Shown: in pieces, positions 9,025 to 16,215 of the stretch
How positions within the stretch are numbered: the first letter of the stretch is position 1
How the letters are laid out: each line of letters begins with the position of its first letter
DNA from: JAMXLO01 sp036494925
GTDB taxonomy: Bacteria; Pseudomonadota; Alphaproteobacteria; Acetobacterales; Acetobacteraceae
Length of the DNA: 23,535 nucleotides
NCBI GenBank assembly: GCA_036494925.1
Contig: DASXNR010000432.1
Location: 1 to 23,535, forward strand
Reading direction: 5' to 3'
Notes under the pieces: model-generated
The model's input: only the letters and a program-made list of their open reading frames with translations
The model's database searches: none
Told to the model about the DNA's origin: nothing
Made by a program: the position numbers and the translations under genes

Positions 9025-9057
9025 TTTCGTCTGCCATCCATGGTCCGAGATCGAGCC

Positions 9058-9063
9058 AGTATA
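9058..9063 (-). promoter_or_regulatory. likely -10 box of a kdsA promoter
   Basis: TATACT on the minus strand, 33 nt before the kdsA ATG, differs from the sigma-70 consensus in one base. The -35 region is weak (GGCACA at 17-bp spacing). The 9-mer TATACTGGC recurs in front of pyrG at 11420-11428. It would drive kdsA separately from pyrG, which makes sense because parDE lies between them. Confidence 0.45.
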
Positions 9064-9115
9064 TCCAATCGCGAGATGAATGTGCCCTGCCTGCTTGACA
9101 GGGATGTCCGCGCGG

Positions 9116-9418
9116 CTACCCATTGTCACCCAACAGCGCGCCCAGATCGCGCCGCCCATGCACAACGCGCAAGATACGAACGTCGCCGCTCACGATGCGA
9201 GACACGATGACGTACCGACCGACCGGAAAGGTCCGGCGACCCGAACCAAGATCGTCCCGCACGCGGCCTAGCTGAGGATGATTGGCGAGCAGGAGAAAGC
9301 GTTCGGTGATGGCGTCGATCTGCTGATCGGCAACGGCTTCGCTATGGCTCTCCCGCGCAAGGAACTCCCAGATTGCGTCGAGGTCGGCGCGCGCGCTCGC
9401 CGCCAGGCGGTGTGCCAT
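9116..9418 (-). CDS. parE: ParE/RelE-superfamily toxin
   Basis: This is the toxin of a type II toxin-antitoxin pair. ParE toxins typically poison DNA gyrase, while RelE relatives cut mRNA; the sequence alone does not decide the target. The 100-aa protein has the fold signature ASARADLDAIWEFLARES at 6-23, then AITERFLLLANHPQLGRVRDDL and the C-terminal YVIVSRIVSGDVRILRVVHGRRDLGALL, as in ParE. The ATG at 9418 shares its A with the TGA of parD (TGATG overlap), the standard sign of coupled translation, and this fixes the start. The pair sits between pyrG and kdsA, which are adjacent in many relatives. I see no truncation. Confidence 0.9.
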   Translation of the reverse strand: MAHRLAASARADLDAIWEFLARESHSEAVADQQIDAITERFLLLANHPQLGRVRDDLGSGRRTFPVGRYVIVSRIVSGDVRILRVVHGRRDLGALLGDNG

Positions 9419-9699
9419 CAGGCGGGCTTCGGCTCCTCCGCTGCGACGCGCTCGCGACCGCGCCGCTTCACGTCCGCGGACAACGCCCGCATGGACTCCT
9501 CCGTGACTGGGACGCCTTCGCCCCTCTCCAGAGAGGCATCTGCCCCATCGAGGCTGGCCAGCAGATCTGCCCGCGCACGCTCGCGTTCCTGCCAAAGCAC
9601 GAGGGCCTCGCTAACAACGTCTTCGGCATTGCGCAGTCTACCCGCGCTGACCGCCTGCCGAACGAGTTCGTCTTGCTCGGGAGTGAGAGTTATTTGCAT
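9418..9699 (-). CDS. parD: ParD-family antitoxin
   Basis: This 93-aa antitoxin of the adjacent parE has an N-terminal ribbon-helix-helix DNA-binding region (MQITLTPEQDELVRQAVSAGRLRNAEDVVSEALVLW, residues 1-36). It is followed by a charged helical C-terminus that would wrap the toxin (ERERARADLLASLDGADASLERGEGVP). Antitoxins of this type repress their own operon. I chose the ATG at 9699 because the RHH domain starts there; the frame extends upstream into unrelated sequence. The ribosome binding site is weak (aaagcgcgg). Two tandem 17-bp repeats at 9749-9782, just upstream, are the best candidate operator. The gene starts 84 bp after the pyrG stop on the same strand. Confidence 0.9.
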   Translation of the reverse strand: MQITLTPEQDELVRQAVSAGRLRNAEDVVSEALVLWQERERARADLLASLDGADASLERGEGVPVTEESMRALSADVKRRGRERVAAEEPKPA

Positions 9700-9748
9700 A
9701 CCGCGCTTTCCCGGCTGGATGTAGCATTCCGGCGTGTCTGGGCAAGAT

Positions 9749-9782
9749 CCGTCCAAGTGCATGAACCGTCCAAATGCATGAA
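9749..9782. repeat. tandem 17-bp direct repeat, possible ParD operator
   Basis: ccgtccaagtgcatgaa (9749-9765) is followed directly by ccgtccaaatgcatgaa (9766-9782), identical but for one base. The second copy ends at the pyrG stop codon. The repeat lies 50-83 bp upstream of parD, where an antitoxin operator or the -35 region of its promoter would be. It could also be a target-site or slippage duplication left when parDE arrived. Confidence 0.6.
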
Positions 9783-11414
9783 CTACACCAGCCGCGCCTG
9801 CCGCACCGCCGCGGCGATGAACCCGGCGAACAGCGGATGCGGGTCGAACGGTTTCGACTTCAGCTCCGGATGGTACTGCACGCCGACGAACCATGGATGG
9901 TCCGGAAGCTCGATGATCTCCGGCAGCACGCCGTCAGGCGACATGCCGCAGAACCGCATGCCGGTTCGCTCCAGGCACTCCTTGTAGTAGACGTTCACTT
10001 CGTAACGATGCCGGTGGCGTTCCTCGATCCGCGCCACGCCGCCATATAATTCCGCCACCAGCGATCCCGGACTGAGCACGGCCGGATAGGCGCCCAGCCG
10101 CATCGTGCCGCCCAGATCGCCGCCTTCCATGCGCCGCTCGATCTCGTTGCCGCGCGCCCATTCGGTCAGCAACCCGACCACGGGTTCATCGCACGGCCCG
10201 AATTCGGTCGATGACGCGCAGCGCAGACCCACGAGATTGCGCGCCGCCTCGATCACCGCCATCTGCATACCGAAGCAGATGCCGAAGAACGGTACGTTCT
10301 TCTCGCGCGCGAACCGCACTGCCTCGATCTTGCCCGGCGTGCCGCGTTCGCCGAAGCCGCCGGGCACCAGGATGCCGTTGCATTCTTCCAGCCGGTGCAC
10401 CGCACCGTCATGCTCGAAGATCTCGCTGTCCACCCAGTCGAGCCGCACCTTCACACGGTTGGCGATGCCGCCATGCGTCAGCGCCTCGGCCAGTGACTTA
10501 TAGCTGTCCAGCAGATTGGTGTACTTGCCGACCACCGCGATGCGCACCTCGCCCTCCGGCGCGCGGACCGCCTCCACGATGTCCTGCCAACGCGACAGAT
10601 CGGGTTCGCCATCCGCAGGCAGCCCGAAATGCCGCAGCACCTCGCGGTCCATGCCTTCGGCGTGATACGCGATCGGCACCGCATAGATCGTGTCGACATC
10701 GAGCGCGGCGATCACCGATTGCGGCCGCACGTTGCAGAACAGCGCGATCTTGCGGCGCTCGTTCTCCGGGATCGGCCGGTCGCAGCGGCACAGCAGCATC
10801 TGCGGCTGGATGCCGACGTTCAGCAGCTCCTTCACCGAGTGCTGCGTCGGCTTGGTCTTCAGTTCGCCGGCGGATGGAATGTACGGCACCAGCGTCAGGT
10901 GCACGAACATCGCCCGCTCCGGCCCAAGCTCATTGCCAAGCTGGCGGATCGCCTCGAGGAACGGCAGGCTCTCGATGTCGCCGACGGTGCCGCCGATCTC
11001 CACCAGCACGAAGTCGAGGCCGTTGGTGCCGCGGACGATGGCTTCCTTGATCGCGTCGGTGATGTGCGGGATCACCTGTACGGTCGCGCCCAGATAGTCG
11101 CCGTGCCGCTCCTTGGCGATCACCTCGGAGTAGATGCGCCCGGTGGTGGCGTTGTCGAACCGGTTGGCGGGCACGCCGGTAAAGCGCTCGTAGTGGCCCA
11201 GGTCCAGGTCGGTCTCGGCACCGTCGTCGGTCACGTAGACCTCGCCGTGCTGGTACGGCGACATCGTGCCCGGATCGACGTTCAGGTAGGGATCGAGCTT
11301 GCGCAGCCGCACCGAGAAGCCGCGGGTTTGCAGCAGGGCGCCGAGTGACGCCGAGGCAATGCCTTTGCCGAGGGAGGAGACCACGCCGCCGGTGATGAAC
11401 ACGTACCGCGTCAT
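9783..11414 (-). CDS. pyrG: CTP synthase (glutamine-hydrolysing)
   Basis: PyrG aminates UTP to CTP using ATP and ammonia from glutamine, in the cytoplasm. The 543-aa protein has both domains. The N-terminal synthetase starts MTRYVFITGGVVSSLGKGIASASLG (P-loop) and contains RKLDPYLNVDPGTMSPYQHGEVYVTDDGAETDLDLGHYERF. The C-terminal class I glutamine amidotransferase starts near residue 290 and has the oxyanion motif PGGFGERG (351-358), the nucleophile C380 (FFGICFGMQ) and the H515/E517 pair (VQYHPEL). The ATG at 11414 gives the canonical start. There is no Shine-Dalgarno sequence before it; a TATACT box ends only 8 nt upstream, so the mRNA may be leaderless. secG ends 76 bp upstream on the same strand, and parDE follows downstream. 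Confidence 0.98.
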   Translation of the reverse strand: MTRYVFITGGVVSSLGKGIASASLGALLQTRGFSVRLRKLDPYLNVDPGTMSPYQHGEVYVTDDGAETDLDLGHYERFTGVPANRFDNATTGRIYSEVIAKERHGDYLGATVQVIPHITDAIKEAIVRGTNGLDFVLVEIGGTVGDIESLPFLEAIRQLGNELGPERAMFVHLTLVPYIPSAGELKTKPTQHSVKELLNVGIQPQMLLCRCDRPIPENERRKIALFCNVRPQSVIAALDVDTIYAVPIAYHAEGMDREVLRHFGLPADGEPDLSRWQDIVEAVRAPEGEVRIAVVGKYTNLLDSYKSLAEALTHGGIANRVKVRLDWVDSEIFEHDGAVHRLEECNGILVPGGFGERGTPGKIEAVRFAREKNVPFFGICFGMQMAVIEAARNLVGLRCASSTEFGPCDEPVVGLLTEWARGNEIERRMEGGDLGGTMRLGAYPAVLSPGSLVAELYGGVARIEERHRHRYEVNVYYKECLERTGMRFCGMSPDGVLPEIIELPDHPWFVGVQYHPELKSKPFDPHPLFAGFIAAAVRQARLV

Positions 11415-11422
11415 GGGAGGCC

Positions 11423-11428
11423 AGTATA
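11423..11428 (-). promoter_or_regulatory. possible -10 box directly upstream of pyrG
   Basis: TATACT on the minus strand, with 8 nt (ggcctccc) between it and the pyrG ATG. A start point 6-8 nt after the hexamer would fall at or next to the A of the ATG, giving a leaderless message. The -35 region is poor (TTCCCT at 18-bp spacing). The extended match TATACTGGC is shared with the kdsA upstream region. Confidence 0.4.
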
Positions 11429-11490
11429 CCGAGCCGAATCGGGCCGAGGGAAGCCCGCTCATGTGGCATCACACATGCGTCACGGAAGGG

Positions 11491-11838
11491 TCAGTTGGTG
11501 GGGACCGCGGGACCCTTCGGCGCGGCGGGTTCTGGAGCGGGCGCCGGGGTGGCGGGCCCCGGGGCCGAGACCGGCGGCGGGCCTTCCAGCAGCGAGTGGC
11601 CGATCCCGGTGGTGCCGCGGTTCATCAGCGCCAGTGTCAGCGACAGCGCCATGAACGCAGTAGCCAGGATCGCGGTGGTGCGGGTCAGCAGATTGGCGGT
11701 GCCGCGACCTGACATGAAGGAGCCCATGCCCTGCGAGCTGCCGATCCCGAGCCCGCCGCCCTCGCTGCGCTGGATCAGCACGACGCCGATCAGCGCGAGC
11801 GTGACGAACAGGTGGATGATCAGCAGAACGGTGGTCAT
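11491..11838 (-). CDS. secG: preprotein translocase subunit SecG
   Basis: SecG is the small inner-membrane subunit of the SecYEG channel and stimulates SecA-driven protein export. The 115-aa protein has the family layout: membrane segment 1 at about 1-22 (MTTVLLIIHLFVTLALIGVVLI), the cytoplasmic loop signature QRSEGGGLGIGSSQGMGSFMSGRGTANLLTRTT (23-55), and membrane segment 2 at about 56-72. A Pro/Ala-rich tail follows (PPPVSAPGPATPAPAPEPAAPKG), typical of alphaproteobacterial SecG and longer than the E. coli tail. The ATG at 11838 is preceded by GAGGAA. The gene starts 27 bp after the tpiA stop, and pyrG follows, so the order tpiA-secG-pyrG is the usual one. Confidence 0.95.
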   Translation of the reverse strand: MTTVLLIIHLFVTLALIGVVLIQRSEGGGLGIGSSQGMGSFMSGRGTANLLTRTTAILATAFMALSLTLALMNRGTTGIGHSLLEGPPPVSAPGPATPAPAPEPAAPKGPAVPTN

Positions 11839-11865
11839 GTGGGGTTCCTCAGCGGCACGTGGCAT

Positions 11866-12603
11866 CTACCCTTGCCGCGCGGCCCGGGCAATCGCCAGGA
11901 AGTCCTCCGCCTTCAGGCTCGCTCCGCCGATCAGCCCGCCACCGACATGCGGCACCGCCAGCAGCGACCCGGCATTCGCCGGCCGCATCGAGCCACCATA
12001 CAGAATGCGGATCCCCTGCCCCGCGTCGCCGAACTGTCGCACCAGCTCCTCGCGGATGAAGGCGTGCATCGTGGCGACGTCCTGATCGGTGGCGGTGCGT
12101 CCGGTGCCGATCGCCCACACCGGCTCGTAGGCCACCACACCGGCGAACGGCTTCGGCAGGCTGCCGGCGATCTGCCAGCCGACCACCTCCGTCTCCTGGC
12201 CCGAGGTCCTTTGCTCGTCGGTCTCGCCGACGCACACGATCGGGGTCAGGCCGGCGTCCAACGCCGCCAGCACCTTCTCGCGCACCAGTTCGTCCGTCTC
12301 ACCGTGGTTCTGCCGGCGCTCCGAATGGCCAAGGATCACCCAGCTCGCCCCGGCATCGCGCAGCATGGCGGCCGATACGTCCCCGGTATGCGCCCCCTGG
12401 CCCTTGGCATGGCAGTCCTGGCCACCCACCGCCACGTCGGATCCTGCCAGTGACCGGGCCACGACCTCGATGGCGGTAAACGGCGGACACACCAGCAGAT
12501 CGCACGCCAGGCCCTGCGCACCGTCGCGCACGCCGGTGGCGAGTTCGGCTGCCGGAGCGCGCAGCATGTGCATCTTCCAATTGCCGGCGATCAGTTGCCG
12601 CAT
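11866..12603 (-). CDS. tpiA: triosephosphate isomerase
   Basis: This glycolytic enzyme interconverts dihydroxyacetone phosphate and glyceraldehyde 3-phosphate in the cytoplasm. The 245-aa protein is a normal-sized TIM barrel. N8 and K10 (IAGNWKM), the electrophile H93 (ILGHSERR) and the catalytic base E160 (AYEPVWAIGTG) are present, as is the phosphate-binding end LYGGSMRPANAGSLLAVPHVGGGLIGGASL. The ATG at 12603 has an AGGAGA ribosome binding site at 7-nt spacing. secG follows after 24 bp, so the two are probably one operon. The upstream dehydrogenase gene ends 25 bp before the start on the same strand and may belong to the same transcript. Confidence 0.98.
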   Translation of the reverse strand: MRQLIAGNWKMHMLRAPAAELATGVRDGAQGLACDLLVCPPFTAIEVVARSLAGSDVAVGGQDCHAKGQGAHTGDVSAAMLRDAGASWVILGHSERRQNHGETDELVREKVLAALDAGLTPIVCVGETDEQRTSGQETEVVGWQIAGSLPKPFAGVVAYEPVWAIGTGRTATDQDVATMHAFIREELVRQFGDAGQGIRILYGGSMRPANAGSLLAVPHVGGGLIGGASLKAEDFLAIARAARQG

Positions 12604-12628
12604 CGCGTACTCTCCTGTCGCGTCACTC

Positions 12629-13597
12629 TCACACCACCTGATTGCGCAAAACCGTCTCGCCGCGCCACATCCGTTCCAGATTCTCCAGCAGAATCTCGAT
12701 CACGTTGGCCTCGTACTTGCGCGTCTCGCCGCCTGTGTGCGGCGTGATGAACACGTTCGGCATCACCCATAGCGGCGAGGTTTCCTCCGGCGGTTCGGGG
12801 TCGGTGCAATCCAGCGCGGCGCCGGCGATGCGCCCGGCATTCAATGCCTCGACCAGCGCATCCTCCACGACGCACGGTCCGCGCCCGACATTGACCAGAA
12901 ACGCCGAACGCCGCATCAGCCCGAGCGCTTTCGCGTCGATCACACCACGCGTCTCCGGCACCAATGGACAGGTGAGCACGACAAAGTCGGCGCGCGGGAG
13001 GAACCTCGGCAGCTCCGCCAGCGTATGCACGGAATCCGCAGCCCCTCGCCCCGCGGCCGGATCGCGACGGAAGCCGAGTGCATTCATGTCGAACGCCTTG
13101 GCCAGCTGCGCCAGCCGGCCACCGATCCGACCGAGCCCTATGATCAGCACCGTCTTCCCGCTCAGCTCGTCCTCGCGCTGCGTCAGATCGCCGATCATGC
13201 CGCGCCAGACCTTGCGCGCCTGGTTGTCGCGCGCCTCCGGCAGCCGCCGCGCGAGCGCCAGTATCAGCGACATCGCGTGCTCCGCCACCGCACGCGCATT
13301 GACGCCCGCCGCGCTTGCCAGCCGGATGCCGCGGGCGGCCAGGGTCTCCTTGTCGAACTGGTCGGTACCCGAGCCGATCGACTGGATGAAGCGCAGCCGG
13401 CTCGCCAGCGGGATCAGCCCGTTGTGCCACATGCCGGATACAACGATCACGTCGGCCTCGTGCGCGCGCCGATCGAACGCGTCGCGGTCGCGCAGTTCGA
13501 AGTTTCCGATGCCGGTGTTCAGCGCATCGAAGCACGCCTGCATCTGATACGCGGCGTGCGCGAAGCAGACGACGAGTTGTTCCTTGGGCGGGATCAT
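12629..13597 (-). CDS. D-isomer-specific 2-hydroxyacid dehydrogenase
   Basis: This 322-aa NAD(P)-dependent oxidoreductase of the D-2-hydroxyacid dehydrogenase family probably interconverts a 2-oxoacid and its D-2-hydroxyacid in the cytoplasm; the substrate is not identifiable. The nucleotide-binding loop IGLGRIGGRLAQ spans about 153-164. The catalytic Arg/Glu/His set is R239 (LVNVGRGPCVVEDALVEAL), E268 (DCTDPEPPEETSPLW) and H287 (VFITPHTGGETRKYEANV). I chose the ATG at 13597; a GTG at 13645 would add 16 residues rich in Leu, Arg and Gln that do not look like the family, and neither has a strong ribosome binding site. It is followed by tpiA after 25 bp. The family is certain; glyoxylate/hydroxypyruvate reductase or a phosphoglycerate dehydrogenase relative are both possible. 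Confidence 0.92.
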   Translation of the reverse strand: MIPPKEQLVVCFAHAAYQMQACFDALNTGIGNFELRDRDAFDRRAHEADVIVVSGMWHNGLIPLASRLRFIQSIGSGTDQFDKETLAARGIRLASAAGVNARAVAEHAMSLILALARRLPEARDNQARKVWRGMIGDLTQREDELSGKTVLIIGLGRIGGRLAQLAKAFDMNALGFRRDPAAGRGAADSVHTLAELPRFLPRADFVVLTCPLVPETRGVIDAKALGLMRRSAFLVNVGRGPCVVEDALVEALNAGRIAGAALDCTDPEPPEETSPLWVMPNVFITPHTGGETRKYEANVIEILLENLERMWRGETVLRNQVV

Positions 13598-13661
13598 GCG
13601 CTGGTGGCCTTGCTGCGGCTGGAGCCGCAACAATAGACGGCACACGACGGCGCTGGAAAGC

Positions 13662-13787
13662 TTAGCCCTGGCGGGCCTTCATCCGCGGGTTCTTCTTGTT
13701 GATCACGTAGACACGCCCACGCCGGCGCACCACGCGGCAGTTCTTGTCGCGGACCTTCGCGGCCCTCAAGCTGTTGCGAATTCTCAT
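13662..13787 (-). CDS. rpmJ: 50S ribosomal protein L36
   Basis: This 41-codon gene encodes the small ribosomal protein L36. Translated by hand it begins MRIRNSLRAAKVRDKNCRV and ends YVINKKNPRMKARQG, with a basic VRRRGRV stretch between. This matches the longer L36 form common in alphaproteobacteria, which keeps one Cys (C17) and lacks the four zinc ligands of the classical CCCH form. The ATG at 13787 directly follows GAGGCGCCGAG. Upstream is a strong promoter candidate (TTGACA at 13835-13840), so it is likely transcribed on its own. It lies alone between the methyltransferase and dehydrogenase genes, as expected for the non-operonic rpmJ copy. Confidence 0.95.
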   Translation of the reverse strand: MRIRNSLRAAKVRDKNCRVVRRRGRVYVINKKNPRMKARQG

Positions 13788-13811
13788 CTCGGCGCCTCGT
13801 GAAGAGCGGGG

Positions 13812-13840
13812 TGGATAGGGGCGGCAGACGAACCTGTCAA
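13812..13840 (-). promoter_or_regulatory. sigma-70-type promoter of rpmJ
   Basis: On the minus strand a perfect -35 box TTGACA (13840-13835) is followed by a 17-nt spacer and TATCCA (13817-13812) as the -10 box. The predicted start point is near 13805, about 18 nt before the rpmJ ATG. The -35 box and spacing are ideal; the -10 box matches at three positions. Confidence 0.6.
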
Positions 13841-13856
13841 CCCGCCAGCGGCGGCG

Positions 13857-14747
13857 TCATCCGCCGGGAGAGATCGCGTTCCAGCGCACCTGGCGCAGCC
13901 TGCCCGCGCGCATCAGGTGGAAGCGTGCCAGCCACAGCTCTGCCTCGCGGATCACGACAGCGACCTGTCGCAGGGCCGGTCGCGCGCCTGCCATGGCCTG
14001 CACCGCGGTGCGCCATCCCTGCATGGCGTTCTGCATCTCGCGGCGGGACACGTCCTCGACGATGCGCACATCGAACCCGAGGCGCCCCAGCACCTCGGTG
14101 ATCGCCAGTTCGGTCGGCGCGGCCGCGCGACGATGGTCCAGTTTCGCCCAGGTCGCGACCATCGGATCGGCCGGATCGAGCGGCAGGTCGGACACCGTCT
14201 CCAGCAGGACCAGCTGACCTCCCGGCTTCAGCGCCTTCGCCGCGGCGGCGAGCAGCGGTTCGGGGCTGGCGCCACGTAGCGCCTCCATCGCCAGACCGTG
14301 GTGGAAGTAGCGCCGGGGAAATTTCGGAGCCAACGGATCCCAGGGCTCCACCTGCGCGCGACGGCCCAGTCCGGCGCCCTGGCTGCGCGCATTGGCCAGC
14401 GCCGCGAGCCGCGCGTTGGCTTCATAACCGGTGACCCAGACGCCGAATTGCTCGGCGATGCGGCGCGGCGGACCACCGCTGCCGGCGCCGATCAGCAGCA
14501 GGCTCGAAGCCGCCGACAAACCGAGCGGTGCCGCGAGCCGCAGCACTTCCGCGCCACCTCCCGGCAACAGGAACCCCTCGCCCCACAACGCCTCCGCCAC
14601 GCCCACCCGGGCGCTTGGCCAGATCGGGTCATCGTCTTCCGCCAGCGTTGCGTCCGGGACCGGCAATGAAACCGGCTCGACGGCCGCTGATGCCGCAGGC
14701 GCAGGCGGATGCCGTCCCAACAGATTCAGCACGCTGTCGAGCAGCAT
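13857..14747 (-). CDS. SAM-dependent methyltransferase-like protein
   Basis: This 296-aa protein has a Rossmann-type methyltransferase core. Motif I is LLLIGAGSGGPPRRIAEQFG (83-102), the acidic residue at the end of strand 2 lies in GYEAN (107-111), and the post-motif region is KALKPGGQLVLLETV (171-185). The N-terminal ~60 residues (PPAPAASAAVEPVSLPVPDATLAEDDDPIWP) are probably disordered. The C-terminal ~90 residues (NAMQGWRTAVQAMAGARPALRQVAVVIREAELWLARFHLMRAGRLRQVRW) form a basic helical extension. The substrate is unknown. The ATG at 14747 has a GGAGG upstream. It lies between the cupin gene and rpmJ on the same strand with gaps of 57 and 69 bp, so there is no firm operon. Confidence 0.75.
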   Translation of the reverse strand: MLLDSVLNLLGRHPPAPAASAAVEPVSLPVPDATLAEDDDPIWPSARVGVAEALWGEGFLLPGGGAEVLRLAAPLGLSAASSLLLIGAGSGGPPRRIAEQFGVWVTGYEANARLAALANARSQGAGLGRRAQVEPWDPLAPKFPRRYFHHGLAMEALRGASPEPLLAAAAKALKPGGQLVLLETVSDLPLDPADPMVATWAKLDHRRAAAPTELAITEVLGRLGFDVRIVEDVSRREMQNAMQGWRTAVQAMAGARPALRQVAVVIREAELWLARFHLMRAGRLRQVRWNAISPGG

Positions 14748-14804
14748 GGCGACACACCTCCATGCGGAAGCATGTGGCCATACGGTTGACGAACCGTTGA
14801 GACG

Positions 14805-15140
14805 TCAGCCGAACTCGGTCAGCACGTAGCGCACCACCGCGTCGCCCACCACACTCGGCCTGTGCCGATGCGCCGGGCCGGCCGGGATGTGCAGCATGTC
14901 GCCTGGTCCCGCCACGACGCTGTGGTCATCAAACGTGTAGCGGATGCACCCGGCCAGAATGAAGATGGAGTGACCCGTCTCGCACCACGCCGGTTCAGCG
15001 GCGCCCGGCGGATCGGGCGAGCGCTCCTGGTAGCGCAGTGCGATGCCGAACCTGGACATCGCCTCGCGTGCCTTCAGCCGGTCGCCGACGACCTGCAGCG
15101 GATGGTCGGCGGCGGGAAACAGGTAAGGACTGTCGGTCAT
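14805..15140 (-). CDS. small single-domain cupin protein
   Basis: This 111-aa protein has a single cupin beta-barrel. The cupin motif 1 region reads CETGHSIFILAGCIRYTFDDHSVVAGPGDMLHIPAGPAHRHRP, with the typical PGD turn and PAGxxHRxR motif. Such proteins often bind a metal and act as small enzymes or ligand sensors; the role here is unknown. The ATG at 15140 is preceded by TAGGAC. The start lies 4 bp after the oxyR stop, so the two are almost certainly co-transcribed. The cupin may therefore belong to the peroxide response, for example as a dioxygenase or a detoxifying quercetinase-like protein. That link is inference from spacing only. Confidence 0.8.
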   Translation of the reverse strand: MTDSPYLFPAADHPLQVVGDRLKAREAMSRFGIALRYQERSPDPPGAAEPAWCETGHSIFILAGCIRYTFDDHSVVAGPGDMLHIPAGPAHRHRPSVVGDAVVRYVLTEFG

Positions 15141-15144
15141 CGTC

Positions 15145-16092
15145 CTACTTTGCCCCTGGTTGCGGCTGGGGTGAAGCCAGCGCATCGCGGTAGGTTTCGG
15201 ACAGCAGCGGCACCAACGACCTGTACTCCGGCGCACGCGGCGCGTTCGGGCGCCACGCGACGCCGAGAGTACGCCAGGCGCCGGCGGCGGCCACCGGACG
15301 CAGTTCGATGTCGGTGCCCGCCGTCACGCCGGCGGCGACAGCCAGCCTGGGCAGCAGCGTCACGCCCAGTCCGCCGGCGACCATCTGCACCAGCGTGTAC
15401 AGACTGGTCGCGGCGAACCGGTCCTGGCCCTCGCGGTCGCCGGCCAGCAGGCCGCAGACCGCGAGCGCCTGGTCGCGCAGGCAGTGACCGTCCTCCAGCA
15501 ACAGCAGCCGCTCCCCGGCAAGGGCTGCGATCGGAATTCTGTCCTGCGCCGCCAGGGGATGCCCCTGCGGCAGGGCCACGAGAAACTCGTCACGCGCGAC
15601 GGGCGCCGCGTCCGCGTCGCCGCAGTCGCAAGGCAGTGCCAGCAGCAGAGCGTCCAGCCGGTTGGTGTCCAGCCGCTCGACCAGATGGGCCGTCGTGTCC
15701 TCTCGCAGGAACAGGCGGAGCCGCGGAAAGGCGTGACGCAGCACCGGCATCAGGCGTGGCAGCAGGAACGGTCCGATTGTCGGGATCACGCCAAGGCGCA
15801 GCGGTCCGCTCATCGGGGTCCGGGCAGCATTGGCGGCTTCGGCAACCGCCTCCAGCGCCGCCAGCGCCGTGCCGGCGCGTTCGACCAGTTCGAGCCCGAG
15901 CGGCGTGAACACCACGTGCTTGCCGGCGGTGCGATCCAGGATCGCGGCATCGAGCTGTCGCTCCAGCGTCAGGATCCCGGCCGACAGCGTGGACTGGGTC
16001 ACCGAACAGGCCAGTGCGGCACGGCCGAAATGGCGGCTATCGGCCAGAGTCGTGAGGTAGCGAAGCTGCTGTGGACTGGGCAAGGCAATCAT
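15145..16092 (-). CDS. oxyR: hydrogen peroxide-sensing LysR regulator OxyR
   Basis: This 315-aa LysR-type regulator has an N-terminal winged helix-turn-helix (about 5-62, SPQQLRYLTTLADSRHFGRAALACSVTQSTLSAGILTLERQL) and a C-terminal effector domain. The diagnostic OxyR redox segment LLLEDGHCLRDQALAVC places C204 and C213 nine residues apart, as Cys199 and Cys208 are in E. coli, where they form the peroxide-induced disulfide. The protein should therefore sense H2O2 and activate antioxidant genes. No catalase or ahpCF lies next to it; the only partner is the cupin gene 4 bp downstream. The start is the ATG giving MIALPSPQQLRYL. The upstream region contains ATAG spaced by 7 nt from TGAT, a poor half-match to an OxyR box, and a perfect 12-bp palindrome at 16160-16171. 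Confidence 0.9.
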   Translation of the reverse strand: MIALPSPQQLRYLTTLADSRHFGRAALACSVTQSTLSAGILTLERQLDAAILDRTAGKHVVFTPLGLELVERAGTALAALEAVAEAANAARTPMSGPLRLGVIPTIGPFLLPRLMPVLRHAFPRLRLFLREDTTAHLVERLDTNRLDALLLALPCDCGDADAAPVARDEFLVALPQGHPLAAQDRIPIAALAGERLLLLEDGHCLRDQALAVCGLLAGDREGQDRFAATSLYTLVQMVAGGLGVTLLPRLAVAAGVTAGTDIELRPVAAAGAWRTLGVAWRPNAPRAPEYRSLVPLLSETYRDALASPQPQPGAK

Positions 16093-16159
16093 CGTCCGTC
16101 TCGATCAAATTGCTCTATTTAATTCACTGGCACAGAATACTTCGCTACGCCACATGGTG

Positions 16160-16171
16160 CATTGCGCAATG
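16160..16171. promoter_or_regulatory. 12-bp perfect palindrome upstream of oxyR
   Basis: cattgcgcaatg lies 68 bp upstream of the oxyR start and 45 bp after the stop of the upstream membrane-protein gene. A second GCGCAA follows at 16175-16180. The symmetry and AT-flanked position suggest an operator or a promoter-proximal site. It does not match the OxyR box consensus (ATAG-N7-CTAT), so another regulator would have to be involved. Confidence 0.3.
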
Positions 16172-16215
16172 GGAGCGCAAAAAATCGACAGCGATGCTGC
16201 GGGCGGCCTGACGCG

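Noticed and set aside
11460..11477. Small hairpin catgtg-gcatca-cacatg between secG and pyrG
   Set aside because: A 6-bp stem in a 76-bp gap is expected by chance. There is no T-run and no alternative structure suggesting attenuation.
12591..13643. Alternative minus-strand frame of 350 codons over the hydroxyacid dehydrogenase
   Set aside because: It is the same strand in another frame, full of Arg/Ala/Gly, and lacks the Rossmann motif. The neighbouring frame encodes the complete dehydrogenase.
16105..16130. Possible OxyR binding box upstream of oxyR (ATAG and TGAT spaced by 7 nt)
   Set aside because: Only one half-site matches the ATAG-N7-CTAT consensus, so it is too weak to list as an operator.
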